Shown here one piece after another: positions 1-11,351 of a stretch of 64,000 nt of DNA (position 1 is its first letter; each line of letters starts with the position of its first letter). The stretch spans positions 124,001-188,000 of the forward strand of contig JAALGY010000036.1 of assembly GCA_032358165.1 (NCBI GenBank). The letters are read 5' to 3'. This stretch comes from Diplosphaera chodatii. Lineage: Eukaryota; Chlorophyta; Trebouxiophyceae; Prasiolales; Stichococcaceae. The translations under genes were made by a program, and so were the position numbers. The notes under the pieces are model-generated. The model did no database searches, was not told the origin of the DNA, and worked only from the letters and a program-made list of their open reading frames with translations.

Positions 1-1173
1 GACGAGGCTGCTGGTGTAGGTATTTGCGGCACGATGCACACAGTGGTACCTGATCAACAGTCCAATGCAGCCAGCGCATCAGAAAGATGCGGAGTGCGAG
101 ACCGTGCGTAATAATTATCAGGATGGTGTCAGCAGGAAATCTGCCTGCAGGATATCGAGACATCAATTCTCAAAACCTGCATAAGACTTAAGAACAGTGA
201 ACAGAATCTGCCGCCCTCAGGACATGCCAGTGAACCTGCATTTATGTCCCGGATGAGATGATCTTCGAAGATGGTCATGCGATCGTACACATCTGTTGCA
301 ACATGCTGATGCCAGTCAAGATTAGTGACTGGAAACTTGAAACTGATCCAACAGCACAGGAGTGTTCAGGGCATTGTGTCGAGACTTGGTTGACACACCT
401 GCGCCACTTTCCCCATTTGGGAAGCGGTAGAAGAACCTGCGGACGCAGCTCATAGCACATCAGTATCGCATGTGCACATGAGAGGAGCCTGGCAACTTTG
501 CTTCAACCATAAGGAGCACCTGCCAAACCTCAGTCGCTCCTTCTTCTCAAACTCCTTTTGTGCTGGTATTTGCCAGTTGCCAAAGTCCTTGACAATGCAC
601 CGATGCTGTCAGTGAGTCAGTCCCGGCCAAACATCAACTAGCACACGCTCGTGTTCACAGTGCCATCTGCATCCTCAGGAGCATCACCTGCTCCCGCAGC
701 TGGACGTCCTCCTGGACGCCTAGCAGCTCGTCTTCAACATCGAATGCCTTGCGCAGCTTATCAGATGTCTGGATGGTCCGCCGGTATGGGCTGTGGAAAC
801 AGAAGACCCTGAATGGCTCGCCGCCAGCAAGCAGCAGGTCCCTGATCTGTTTGCCGGCGTTCAGCGCCTGCTCCTTGCCTTGCTCAGTCTGTTGCAGAAG
901 CACAACACACAGTGGACTCGATCAACCGACAAGTATGTTTACCTACAGCTACTCGAAGCCGACGTTCCGTGCCCGACCTACCAGCGGCATTTCTGAGTCG
1001 GGCATGTGCGCATAAGCCTCTGGCGACACGTTCCCCGTGCTCTCGGCATGGCGGATCAGTATGATTTTACGTGGTAGGCTGCGCCTACTGCTCCGGTCGT
1101 CAGGCTGCCTGCACAGCTGCACGTTGGTGATGCGCATGTCGTCAACTGTAGGTTTGAGCAAGTGAGCAGCCAT
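1..1173 (-). CDS. AT74-like phosphoglycerate mutase/histidine phosphatase, 3' end cut by window
   Basis: Member of the histidine phosphatase superfamily, closest in wording to plant phosphoglycerate mutase-like protein AT74. Six exons can be joined at GT-AG sites on the minus strand: about 1173-982, 888-688, 587-520, 436-399, 292-236 and 144-50. The catalytic RHAESTGN motif follows KIILI, then come HSPYRRT, a DFGNWQ block, RFFYRFPNGESGA, DVYDRM, and THGLALRIFLMRW carrying the second catalytic histidine. The reading frame continues past position 50 but the last part lies outside the window. The Met at 1173 gives about 28 residues before the first core strand, so it is a reasonable start; a hydrophobic open frame upstream (1331-1174) is in another frame. 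Substrate is not predictable: many AT74-type proteins are general phosphatases rather than glycolytic mutases. Confidence 0.87.
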
Positions 1174-2066
1174 TTGACAACAACATCAAAACACCTGGGT
1201 GACGCCCTGAGCAGTATCAAGGCGATAATGCTGCCTAGCAGCACTGCTGAAGTAAGTATGGTCAGGGCCAGAACCAGCAGCGGCTGTCCCTGCTGCAACT
1301 GTGCGGGACAAGCTGCTCGTTCCATGATCACGAGCAGCCAGAGGAGATGCGAATGAAGCGTCTCAGCTACACGCTCGATGCTGCACGCTCACTGCTCACT
1401 CCTCCGCATTGGAGCACCTCTAGATGGAGCACCCCAGCTGGGATGCGGGTACATTCAGACACCCAGGTGGGAAGCACAGCCGTCACACGCGCACTTGCGA
1501 CCGTGTAGACCGCAAGTACAGGTGATAGATCACAAAAAGCTTGGTCATGAGCTGATTTGGGCGACGAGACTTCTGTTGCTCGCGTTGGTCAACCATCAGC
1601 TGGCACGTGATTGCCCGTACACTTTTTGCCCAGCGTCCTGTTGCCAGATCTAGCCATGTTGCGCTTGACTCAAATTACCCTCTGTGGTGTAGCACTGCGT
1701 CTACGTCGAACAGTCCTTCACACACAGTATACGCGGCGCCTGGTGCCTTCTTGTCGACCTGCATAAATGGTACTTATTATCAAACCCACCTGGGGTGCAG
1801 CAGGAACGCTGACCGCCCAGGAAGCTTCAACCTTCAGTAAACTTTGGCGCAGAAGATCTTCAACGTGCCGAACTCCAGCTTGCCCACCACTGGTGAGCTC
1901 TGGCACAATTGATCAGCATCAGAATGATGGGACCGGCTGGTGGTCCGGCTGGTGGTCCTCTACTTGACACGCACGCCGTATACGCTCCCTCAGGACAACC
2001 GCATCGCAGCTGAGTCGCAACGGAGTGAGCTATGAGCTGATCTGATCACAGGCAGCACATCATGCC
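1174..2066. other. Upstream region between two divergent genes, no gene seen
   Basis: About 890 bases between the mutase-like gene (minus) and the acetyltransferase (plus), probably holding both promoters. Short open frames here (1378-1653 plus, 1906-1718 minus) show no recognisable motif and no convincing splice-bounded exon. The only local structure seen is a small direct repeat at 1933-1956. Confidence 0.5.
1933..1956. repeat. Tandem 12-base direct repeat, two copies
   Basis: The unit CCGGCTGGTGGT occurs twice head to tail at 1933-1944 and 1945-1956, about 110 bases upstream of the acetyltransferase start. It lies in apparently non-coding sequence. Confidence 0.8.
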
Positions 2067-2809
2067 ATGACTGGCGATGCGTCTGCAGCGACTGTGCGGC
2101 ACGCCAGTCAGGCAGATCTGGCCGGCATGGTCGCCATTGCTGCAGCCTGCGACCTTGACTGGACAATCACATCCCTCCAGGTGATCAAGGCACCGCCGGG
2201 CAACAACATGCTTGCACTGACTGCCTGGGGCATGCACGCACCAGATGGCATGCACTGCAGCTGTGTGCAGGTGTATAGTGAACCTCTTTGCTTGCAGAAA
2301 GAGGTCGAAAGACACTGCGCGGAAGTGCTGCTCGTTGATGACGATGAGACCATTGCTGCGATGCTGGTTGCGTGGCTTATCGCTGACGAGGTATGTCGCA
2401 TGACAGTTGTTGGTATCTCGCTGAAGGTGCAGCAACCAAACAATTGATTTACTCTGCATAGACGCCTCGCAGGTGCAGATTTTGGAAGTCGCAGTGCTGC
2501 CGCAGTTTCGACGGAGGGGTCTTGCAACACTGCTTCTGTGTGCGCTCCTGCATCCCAGGTCTGCCACTTGTGTGATGCTGTCACCTGAAGCGACGTGTGC
2601 ACATACTGCTCGACCTTGCTGGTCATTCGTGAAATACTGTGCGCAGATGTGCTGACAGCGCTGGCGAATCTGCCTGGCTAGAAGTACGTACAAGCAATCA
2701 CGGTGCCATAGCACTGTATGAAAAGCTAGACTTTGAGCGACGGGCGACACGTCGCAACTACTATGCCGGTGGCGAGGACGCCATCATCATGTGCAAACAT
2801 CTGGCTTGA
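2067..2809 (+). CDS. GNAT-family N-acetyltransferase, RimI/Ard1-like
   Basis: Transfers an acetyl group from acetyl-CoA to an amine; the RimI/NatA-like shape suggests a protein N-terminus as substrate, but this is inference. Four exons join cleanly: 2067-2180, 2298-2390, 2473-2558 and 2659-2809, giving about 147 residues, a normal length for RimI-type enzymes. Seen in order: an N-terminal helix region, strand QILEVAVLPQFRRRGLATLL (the RRRGLA loop is the acetyl-CoA pyrophosphate site), then LEVRTSNHGAIALYEKLDF and a C-terminal GGEDAIIMCKHL. The motif 'EVRxSNxxAIxLYEKLxF' followed by 'RRNYY...EDAIIM' is typical of RimI. No transit peptide is obvious. The start Met is the first in frame and is followed at once by fold sequence. 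Confidence 0.86.
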
Positions 2810-2949
2810 GCAGCAAGCACTGCTGCTGAATGCTCGATGGAGCTGTTCCAGTGGCGCATGGCCCATCATGCTGCTACTGTGCTGCCCGCAGCGCTCCCCT
2901 CGGTACTCCTGGCAACCGCCTGCATGTCCGGTGCAGGTATGTTTCCGGC

Positions 2950-4172
2950 CTATAGATTGCCGACTTGTGGCAGGTTTGGCAGCTGTGCAGCAGGCATGCA
3001 ACACCGCAATGGCTGACACTGGAACAGCCTGCAGCGACGCACCGTGTCAATGCGCTGCAGAACATGTCGAGGTGCCAGCACCAACAGCGCCGACAGTGCC
3101 AATGCCAGCAGCCGCAGCAGCCATGTATGAACGGATGACGCTGCTGCAGCTGGAGCAGCTGATGTAACGACTCTATCTTTGCAGCTGCCGTCAGTACAAC
3201 TACTGCTGCGGTCATCCAGTCTGCTGCTGGCATCAGCAGCATGCACTTCTTCAGGTGGCTGCATACGGAGCTGTACCTCATGCTGCTGCAACTGAGCTGG
3301 TGGGTGCAATGCATGTTGACCAAAAGCTGCTGCAGCATCTGCTTGTGCACACGTTCCCTCAGCAGTGGCTGCTTGACCAACCATAGCTGACATCTTTGCC
3401 GTCTTTGTGGTGCAGTTGTCTGGCGGCAGCGCATGCCTTAGGCGGAAGCCAGCCGGCTGGGCGAAGCAGGCGGCATTGCACATGAAGCATATCCCGTAGG
3501 CGCCGGGCGGCACGTGCTCTAGGGCCAGGGTGTTGGCAGGCAGCATTGTAGCATGTGCCGCTTGCATTGAAGTGTGGCTGCCGTCGTTTTGGTCAAGTGG
3601 CTCCATGAAGAGGCGGATGGTGCAGTCGCAGGCCTGCACATGGGAATGAACCTTTCGCAGTATGATGAATTAGCTTGTAGGATCTGGCTGGTGTGTTTTG
3701 CTTGGTTTTAGGTCATGCATTGCGAGATGGGGCCTGATAGCAGATTACAGCTCACCTTCCAGTTCGTGCCTGTGATGACGATCTTATTGGCATTGTCATC
3801 GAGCTGAGCATTCAGCACAATGAAAGACGAGGGTGAGGTGATCAGCAGCGGCAAGTTGCTGTTGGGTACTGAGCCGCAGGTTGTCGGTGCGCTGCTCAAC
3901 TCCTCCCGAAGCGACATGCCTTGCTCCTGAAGGCCTGCAGCTTCGATGGCTTGACTGTGTTGTTGAACGCTGCATCCGATAAGGCCATCTGCATGGTGAT
4001 CAGCTGCTGCAGGGTTGTCAGCTGGCAAGGTGGCGGCGGCTAGTTCACTCGTGTTGACTGCTGTGCCGCAACTGATCTGCCCAGCACCTAGCAGCAGCAG
4101 CAGCAGCAGCACACGCATGAGCAGGCTGCTGATGATTGGTTGCTGGCGACGCTGCATGCTACAGTGCTCCAT
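2950..4172 (-). CDS. Putative secreted or single-pass membrane protein, unrecognised
   Basis: No family recognised. Exon 1 (4172-3756) carries a candidate signal peptide, RVLLLLLLLGAGQISC, starting from an internal Met, whose leucine run is encoded by seven CTG codons. After a polar Ala/Asn-rich stretch comes IVITGTNWK, ending exactly at a GTGAGC donor. A TGCAG acceptor at 3633 continues in phase as ACDCTIRLFMEPLDQNDG with several cysteines (ICFMCNAACF). The frame then stays open through low-complexity Ala/Gln sequence to a hydrophobic segment, TWLLRLLALALSALLVLAP, followed by basic residues, and stops near 2950. This layout (signal peptide, Cys-containing ectodomain, C-terminal hydrophobic anchor) would suit a type I membrane or lipid-anchored surface protein. 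The distal part may contain unrecognised introns. Confidence 0.42.
4091..4111. repeat. (GCA)7 trinucleotide repeat coding a leucine run
   Basis: Seven perfect GCA units on the plus strand. Read on the minus strand they are CTG codons forming the hydrophobic core of the candidate signal peptide of the neighbouring putative secreted protein, so length variation here would change the signal peptide. Confidence 0.9.
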
Positions 4173-4635
4173 TGCTGCATCTGCTAAGAGTCAGCTGTTG
4201 ACTCGCACTGCGTGCAGGATCAGACGCCCTGCTAACATTATTGCAGACTGTTGACGTTCGCCTGGTGTGTGTCAGGATGATTTGCATCTGGTTATATACA
4301 GCGCACAATGTACACAAACATATGGAAGCACATCTGCATGCAGCTGACGAAGATACCGGCCCCGTGGACAGTTGTCCTCATATGCACACTGCACTCGGCA
4401 GTCTGCAACAGCGTCTTGCACACCAACAGCATGTTGTGTCAGAAGCCGCTTGTTATTCCGCCGGATGAGGTTTTCACGAAAACAGCAAAACGCTTGATAC
4501 GTGCGTGCTGATCAGGAAGGCAGCAGATCGCACCTACGCCAGCTTGTTGCAGCACACCACTACTATGGTAAGCATGTATGCACGCACAGGTCACCAGGCC
4601 AGCACTGATCGGCAGGTTGCAGGGCAAACTCAGGG

Positions 4636-5920
4636 ATGCGAGCAAGCAAGGCGGCAGGTCACGGCTGCCGTGATGCCGGCCCACATATGCATCAGGTTGC
4701 TGTAACACTGCGGGCATACTTGATAAGTGCGTTCTATAAGAGACTGCACAGCGTCACTCCGATGACATTGATCGTGCAGTTGGCATGGCTGGGGGGAAAA
4801 CGCAGGCACAACAGACTGAAGGCGGCTGCAGACAGCAGAGCAGCCAGAATGGGCATCGGCGGCAGTGATGGCGGCGGCACAATGCCTGCGCCACTGCAGC
4901 TCAGCTCGTGGCTGCAAGACGACCGCAACCAGGTGGTGCACCAAGTACTTGTCGGCAGTCCATTGCATGCAGGCTGATCATTACTGTGCATGCCATACAT
5001 ATCTGGCTGACGGGAGCCAATCATCAAGCAAGCAGCTTATCGTACGCACCTTCCAGAGTTCACGACTTCAAAGCAACCTTGCTACCTGTCGCTCCACAGG
5101 ACGACGGCTGGACTGATGCAGGGCAGGACGCACATGGTTCGCAGGCGCTGCTCAAAGACACCTCTGCCCGATCCGACTCGTATCACGGCACGTATGCTTG
5201 ATAACTTGCGGAGAGCATCCTATATGCAGCTGCAGTTGCACACACGACACCTGCAGTTTCCATGCGCATGTACCTGTATGAGCGTGCAAGAATCTTCAGC
5301 AGAACGGACAATGGTCAGGTCTGCACCAGATGCTTGGCTTCACATGCAATGTGCACGTAGCTGCAGCTGAAGACAAGGAGAATGTTGAGGATGAGGCTGC
5401 AGTGCAGCAGAGGCCGCTTCCGGAGTTGCGCAGCAGGCTAACGCAACCTGGCACTTGGGCATCCGTCTCAGTGGGTACGAGGGCCTGCGAGCAACATGCT
5501 GGTGTTGGGAGGAGCGCCGTTACTGACGGAATGGTTGGCAGCATTGACAGCAGTCTGACATTGCTGGCGTAATAGGAATTTGCCACTGATTTCCTGCAGA
5601 TGCTGTACCACCAGAGCATGCGAACAGGGCCATTTGGCAAGTGAGTGGTGACTGCATGCAGGCAGTGGCAGCAAGGCAGGCGCCAAGGCGGGCGGCAAGC
5701 GGCACAGCGGCAAGGTCACTGCGCCACTGGCGTCACTAGACCAGCGGGCCATCACGATGTGATATCAACTACAGCACGACAACTGCCGCGCCAGGCAGCC
5801 AGCATGCCATGTGGCCTGCACTACCAGACTGCTGCTTTGCTGGCTGGCACCAACACAGCGCGCGTGGACATCGATGAGCCGCACAAGCGTCAGTCTCTAC
5901 AGGCTAAGGGACGTGCATGA
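4636..5920 (+). CDS. Possible unassigned gene, exon fragments only
   Basis: No family recognised and the model is weak. Some plus-strand pieces look like exons: an open piece near 4870-4960 reading PLQLSSWLQDDRNQVVHQVL; 5367-5470, bounded by CTGCAG and GTGGGT, reading AEDKENVEDEAAVQQRPLPE; 5600-5640, bounded by CTGCAG and GTGAGT, reading MLYHQSMRTGPFGK; and 5801-5920 containing GTNTARVDIDEPHKRQSLQ. The composition is charged and polar, without hydrophobic segments. These could be parts of one poorly conserved nuclear protein, or chance. The rest of 4255-6379 shows nothing identifiable on either strand, including a short hydrophobic minus-strand frame at 4866-4740. Confidence 0.22.
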
Positions 5921-6379
5921 ACACTGCCTCGAGATTCGGATGCTGCTTGTGGTCGGGCAGCTTGGCCAGTTCTGCACCCCGGCTGCTTGCCTTACTGGGC
6001 TTGCTCGAACGACATGCGGTGCGGCATATGCTCAAATGATTACGACAGAATAGCATACATCTGCACAGGGCGTTGCTGCAGCAGTAGAAAGCTCTGTATA
6101 CACCGAGGGGGATATAGCATTGTTGGTCGTCTTAAGACGCCGCTGACGATTCATGTCATGGACTGCTTCCGCCTCCTACCTATTAACCACAGCAGCCTCA
6201 TGCCAGACAAATATGCACGGCGATCTCCGCAAGTATATATTGTGCACATGTTCTGTTCGCTTGAACACTGAAGCCAGACCGCACCGCAAGCGAGGTTTTG
6301 GTGAAGACAGTGGCACTGGTGTGCCTGGCTGCTGAAGTGGTGGCAGACATGTTGTCCAGCGGTTGCTAGCCAGCAGCGC

Positions 6380-9054
6380 TCAGCAGTGAAAATGTGTTGC
6401 TGGTCCTGAGCAGTTCATACTAGTCGCTGGCATGGAAGGCGCGAGAATTGTGCTTTCACGCTGTTCTCTGCAGCGCTGAGAACGACCCACAGGCATGACC
6501 ACGCACACTGGAAAGCCACCGTCGTCTGTGGCGACTATGCTGATGTTTGTGGCCCTCAGCCATGCAGCCTTGTCGGTATCGTCTGCTGCAGGGCTGCCTC
6601 GGCTTCCTGGCCACACGTTCCTGCACCAGATCATTTGCAGGTATTGACCCTATGGTGGCGTGTGCACACCACATGACATGCAAGGCGGTGAAGATGCACG
6701 TTGTAATTTGCTTTGCAGGTTGTCCAGTGCTATACTGATACGATATACCCTATCAGATGTTTGGCTAGGAATCAACTGCTGGCTGCTGAATGAGGAAACA
6801 GATGCTTCTTCATCGTTTGTCGGCGACCCACCTTTCGCTTTCTTGCTCTCACGCTGTGCCTGTCGGATCTTCACGCAGCAAGCTCTGCAGTTGGGCTCTA
6901 ACCCGTCGACTGTTCGGTTACGGGCACTGAAGTCCCCGCAGGGCTTGACCTGTATATATGCATGGCATGAGCTATATGAATGCAGCTCAGACAATCGAGG
7001 AATAGGGCTTGTAAGCCTTCTCCCTGTGCTTGCGGTCAGCAGTCGCAGACAGCTGATGACAGACAGAAGGATGTTGACTCACTGTGGCACAAGCTGTACA
7101 TCGCTTGAGCGGAGGACGTGCAGATTGGGGTGGTGCGAGCCTTTCCCGCTTATATCGGGTGTAGCGCTTCCTCGTACATGAACGGCAGTAGCTGCTGAGA
7201 CCATCCAGGATGCTTGTTTTACGTTCGAACTGTGAGGCATCTTTGACCTGCGGAGATACACGTTCGTTTTCAATCAAAAGCAAATCCATGATCTTGGCTG
7301 CACAACCATCTGCTGCTCTGACAGCAGAAGCTCATCAGAAGCGCACGTGGGAACAACAGTCAGATGTGCATAGCGCCTGCTGCTGGATGCATGCAAAGAT
7401 GCAAGGCAAGCGCAGGCAGCATTCTGCACGTGTATCTAGCTTAGCAATAGGCACACCTCGCCGCAGTCTGCACACTTCTTCTCACTTGGCAAGGTTACCG
7501 GTCTGTCTCGCAGGGCTGTCACACGCTCCGCTTGGCGTTCACAGCAACATGCCCTGCAACAATTGCCAGCATATGCTCAGACAGCGACACACACCAGCAC
7601 GTATAGTAGGGTTGTAGGCGCATGTTAGCCGAATCCGGCATGGTAGACATCATGTCATAGTGCAGTATGCTTCTGCATGCCCAGGTGATAATAGATACTA
7701 GCACATGAGACGACGTGAGGAGTGCGTTCTTGCAATCGATTCTGCGCAACGAAATTGCTCAACAGCAGTAGAGTTGATGACAAGTCAGCAATTTCAACAA
7801 GGCCCAACCTGCAGTCATAATGCCGGCCAGAGAGATTGCTGCGCTGAATGGCAAAGAAGCTGGCGGGCAGTTGCAGGTGACAGTGCCTGCACTTCTGTGG
7901 CTCCTGCGTGGGCTGATGGCCAGTGGCTACGCCCCCAGACCTGCAGGGTACAGTGACACGAGAGTGAGTAGGTCTGACATATCTCTCTGTGCCTCCATCT
8001 GATATGGGAGCACACTACATGCAGCGGAAAGGTTCACACAGAGTTGCCAGTCCAAGTCTAGGAGCTAGGCTGTTACGACGATGTGAGTTTCCAAGCACTG
8101 GTTCTCTGTCGTCAAACAGGAGGGCTGCAATCCGATGCTGGTTGCATGTCCAGCAATCAGGCATGCATAGCGCTCAAGGATTAAGCCAAGTTTCCTGTCA
8201 CCTCTGGCGAGGCCGCCGCTGCTCGTTCACCTCTGCACGGCAGGCAAAACACAGCGGCATTCGCCCGTCCGGCGATGCCTTCATCAGCGGAAAAAGCCGC
8301 AGCGGGTACTTCGCATGGCAGTGCTGGCAGCGCTTCCTGTCTTTGCTGCCGCTGTTTAGTTGTGGGCTTTGCTGCTGTGGACTGGCGGCTGGCTGCATGG
8401 CTGCTGCTGTTGATGCTGCTGCTTGTGATGCCGAGACTGCCGTCGAACCGTCCTTTGGAGAAGTGTCATCAGCTTCCATGCGGGTCTGCAGGCAGGTGCG
8501 CACATTGCACGTCATGCCAGAAGATTGTGATGGGCCTGATCCTGCAAGCATCATGCTGACCACTGACAAATAGTGACACAACCCGCATGGTACTAAGGAG
8601 GTCTGATGCTTGCCTCGATGGTGGCAGCATGCCGGGGCAGTGCCCTCTTGTGCTTCTTGTCCCTGCTGCTCACATGGCGGTTGCCGAAGGCACTGCGGCG
8701 CATGCCGCCGGCTGCATGCTGCCTGTTGCCCGCACGCAGCCGGGCCGTCTGTTTCATCCGCTGTCGATGACAGCAATGCAGAAAGAACCTCCGCTGCGGC
8801 AGGGCTCCTGGTCCCTGCTTCAGCGCCGCAAAGCAGCGCCTGCAGTGCTTAGCCTGGCGCGGCCGTGCTGCTGATGTGATGCGCGGCATGTTGTCAGGGG
8901 TTAAAGCGTTCACGGCTAGGTCCAAGGCCATGCATGCCCTGCATGGTAGACATGCCTTCTGTCGTCCTGCACTGCAGCTGCAACACTGACACTTCGTGGT
9001 GATGCCTGCATACTGACGGTCCCAACATGCGTGCCTATGTATGCCTTTATCCAC
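6380..9054 (-). CDS. Protein of tandem CxxC...CxxC zinc-binding units
   Basis: No named family recognised with certainty; the unit resembles in pattern the zinc-ribbon part of endonuclease VII-like domains (KxCxxC...F......DGL...CxxC). At least five units are readable: KHCRRC near 8850-8833; KRCQHC...LFPL...DGRMPLCFAC near 8336-8240; KCRHC...SFFAIQ...GRHYDCRACC (exon 7940-7809 joined to 7553); KKCADCGE-VKDASQF...DGLSSYCRSC (exon 7553-7457 joined to 7247); and KRCTACAT-VKPCGDF...DGLEPNCRACC (exon 7247-7083 joined to 6949-6832). The end of a further unit, CLPCRACM, is seen near 8957-8930. The eight cysteines of the last two units are all kept. A likely last exon (about 6600-6470) reads LRATNISIVATDDGGFPVC; the frame stops at 6380. 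The start is not resolved and may lie above 9054. Linkers are basic, which would suit nucleic-acid binding, but this is inference. Confidence 0.6.
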
Positions 9055-10432
9055 GGTCGACTGTCCATATCAGGCACGAGAACCAGTCCATGTGTCGGAG
9101 CAGCAGCCTGAGCATGCTCGCATGGCAATGCGCACCTTGAGTAATCTGAAAGCAGTGAGCGCCTCATCAGTGGGTCATCGTGACGATGTGTGGTTGTCTT
9201 GTCTGCATCAGCATCCAGAGCATTAATTTCCTGGCCATGACTTGCTACCGAGGTACGGTACATGACTGCAATTCGATAGCAAGCACTGTGCATCAACCAC
9301 CTGGCATGCTAAGTCAGCCGCCAGAGCCCTTGGGCGTGAAGAAGACTCAATGTAAAGACATTGGCAGCTTCTGTGCCTGGCACCTGACCTTTCCCTCGAT
9401 AGCCTGCGGGAGGAGGAGGAGGAGCAGGAATGAATGTGCTGAAACACACAGCGACTGCATCCTAAGATGACGTCCCATTTGCATGACGTGCGCTGCGCCC
9501 TGCTGCGCACATAGCTGCACTGCACACGGTACGTGACATCGATCGCCAGAGGACAACCATAGCATCAGCTTGACGTGACGGAGCACCCGTGCCAAGAGTA
9601 TATAAAATTGCATATTCACCTGCTGAGGCGATGCTTCTGCGTGTTGCCAAGCACACATCTGCCTCCTCATCAGTCCGTCCTAGCTGTTGCCCCACGGCTC
9701 CTGCTGCGATGGCACTGCGTTCGTTTTCGCATTCTCGTGATGCATCAAACGTCAGTAGTGTTCTTGAGTGTGTTAAAGCTGCAGCAGGGTTGCAGCACTG
9801 TTGCTTCCAACCGTCAGAACGCCGCCATTTAAATTGATCGGGGTATTCTGCCTTTGTCAGTCTGCTCCAACGTAGTGCAGCATTGGTACATCTATGCTTT
9901 GTACCAGACAACACTCTGGCGAACATGTGTCGCAATTACATGCATCAGGCTCGCTGTTGCCAGCTTGACGGCTCTGCTTGGCGGTCGGAGCCAGGCAGGC
10001 AGCCCTGCAGCAGCCTTAGCTCATCGCAGGGTTTAGACCCCCAACTGCCGTTGGCATGTCGAGACAAATGCCCAGCTCGACTCTGTAGGAACTCCGACTA
10101 CATGCTGCAAACGCCCGCTGTGATAGCTTCACACGACTGCTACAGCATCCAGCGCAGTGACTGCATGCGACGTGCTGGATAGCGGAGCCTTGGTGCACGA
10201 CCAGCAGTCTATCTGGCACGTCAGCAGCGTATGCAGCTGCAGCATCAGTACTTGCCATCGCTCGCTGAGTGAGTAAAGAAGCTGTCCTTGTTTTACAAGC
10301 TGCGCCATTGCAAAACCCTGCTGCAAGCACCACAGTTGTTGGCAAGATGGCAGTGCCACTCAGGGGTCAATGAGGCACTACTGTTGTGACCGCCTGGCAC
10401 ATCGCCGTCAAACCGCTTCCTGTGCTTTGCAG
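9055..10432. other. No supported gene
   Basis: About 1.4 kb between the zinc-unit gene (minus) and the Sws1-like gene (plus). The first part may hold an unrecognised 5' exon of the zinc-unit gene: one short minus-strand piece near 9410-9365 follows a CCGCAG acceptor. Longer open frames such as 9935-9462 minus have no recognisable motif. The second part probably holds the promoter of the Sws1-like gene. Confidence 0.4.
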
Positions 10433-11257
10433 AATATCTGCACCTATATTTGCAGCGCTTTCAAGCGCAGCGCCGCTGCGTACCGGTGAGTGCGCAAGCA
10501 GTGCGTCTTGGGTTTGCACTGCATTGTTCCCATGCATCTGACCAACTACCGCTGACATACACACCTCTTCCAGTGCAGTTGACGACCAGCAGCTGGTAAG
10601 GTAGGTGACTTCCTCTTGAGGTAGCGAACACAATATGGGGTGGCGCCCTGCCGCATGCTTTGGTGTTGTTAAACACTGCCAAATCACGTGGAGCTGCTCA
10701 TCTGCTGTAGCGCACCTGCAGCCTGCGCCTGCTGTTCGGCAAGACGCTGGACAAGGCCCTCAAGATCATTGACAGTCCTGGACCTGAGGGTGCGCCGGTG
10801 CTGTGCTTCACTGCACGGACCAGCCGGCGGAGACTGTTCGTGGTGAGTCGCACTGTATCTGGTGGAGGCAAACCCCTGCCCTGCTTTCTGCACATATGAG
10901 CGCGTTTGTGCACCCAGTATCCCAAGACTGACCCCACAACGTTTGGAACGCATGCAGGTGCGTGGCAAGAGCAAGGACGATCAGTACATCGTGTTCCCAG
11001 AGCATTACTGCTCCTGCAAGGCGTTCCAGTTTGACGTGGTCGGCAGGAGTGACGCACCCTTCGTGAGCATATACCTCCGTCGTGGTTTGAGGTTATGACG
11101 TGCACCAGCTGCTCCTTGCAATGACCACTGACCACTGCTGCGCATGATCGTGCAGTGCAAGCACCAGCTGGCAGCACGCATCGCCGATGCACTTGGCAGG
11201 TGCAGCAGCCAGGACATAGACGACTACAAGCTCACCAACATGCTGATGGCTGCCTAG
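10433..11257 (+). CDS. ZSWIM7: ZSWIM7/Sws1-type SWIM zinc-finger protein
   Basis: Homologue of ZSWIM7 (Sws1), which with a RAD51-paralogue partner promotes RAD51 loading in homologous recombination. Exons: 10433-10485 (probable), 10722-10842, 10958-11062 and 11156-11257, all in phase. Seen: LRLLFGKTLDKALKIID, matching the LKFLFG...ALDLID helix of the family; then YIVFPEHYCSCKAFQF and, across an intron, CKHQLAARIADALG. Together these make the SWIM motif CxC...CxH with all four zinc ligands present. The C-terminus DDYKLTNMLMAA also fits the family, and length is close to the usual 140 residues. The initiating exon upstream of 10433 was not identified, so the N-terminus is incomplete in this model. 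Confidence 0.82.
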
Positions 11258-11351
11258 CAGTACTTGTAGACCAGCAGCGGCAAGCAAGTGGCAACAGCAG
11301 GCTGCAGCAGTCAGCGGCGTTTCACCATCAGCCCAGCACGGGAGTCGAGCA

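Noticed and set aside
1056..1331. Minus-strand open frame with a hydrophobic helix before the mutase-like gene
   Set aside because: It is in a different frame from the RHAESTGN exon and no splice pair joining them was found; it may be chance.
2733..3167. 144-codon plus-strand open frame
   Set aside because: Its first part is the acetyltransferase last exon read in the wrong frame, and its remainder is antisense to the putative secreted protein.
9462..9935. 157-codon minus-strand open frame
   Set aside because: No motif, no splice-bounded conserved piece, and its composition is unlike the neighbouring zinc-unit exons.
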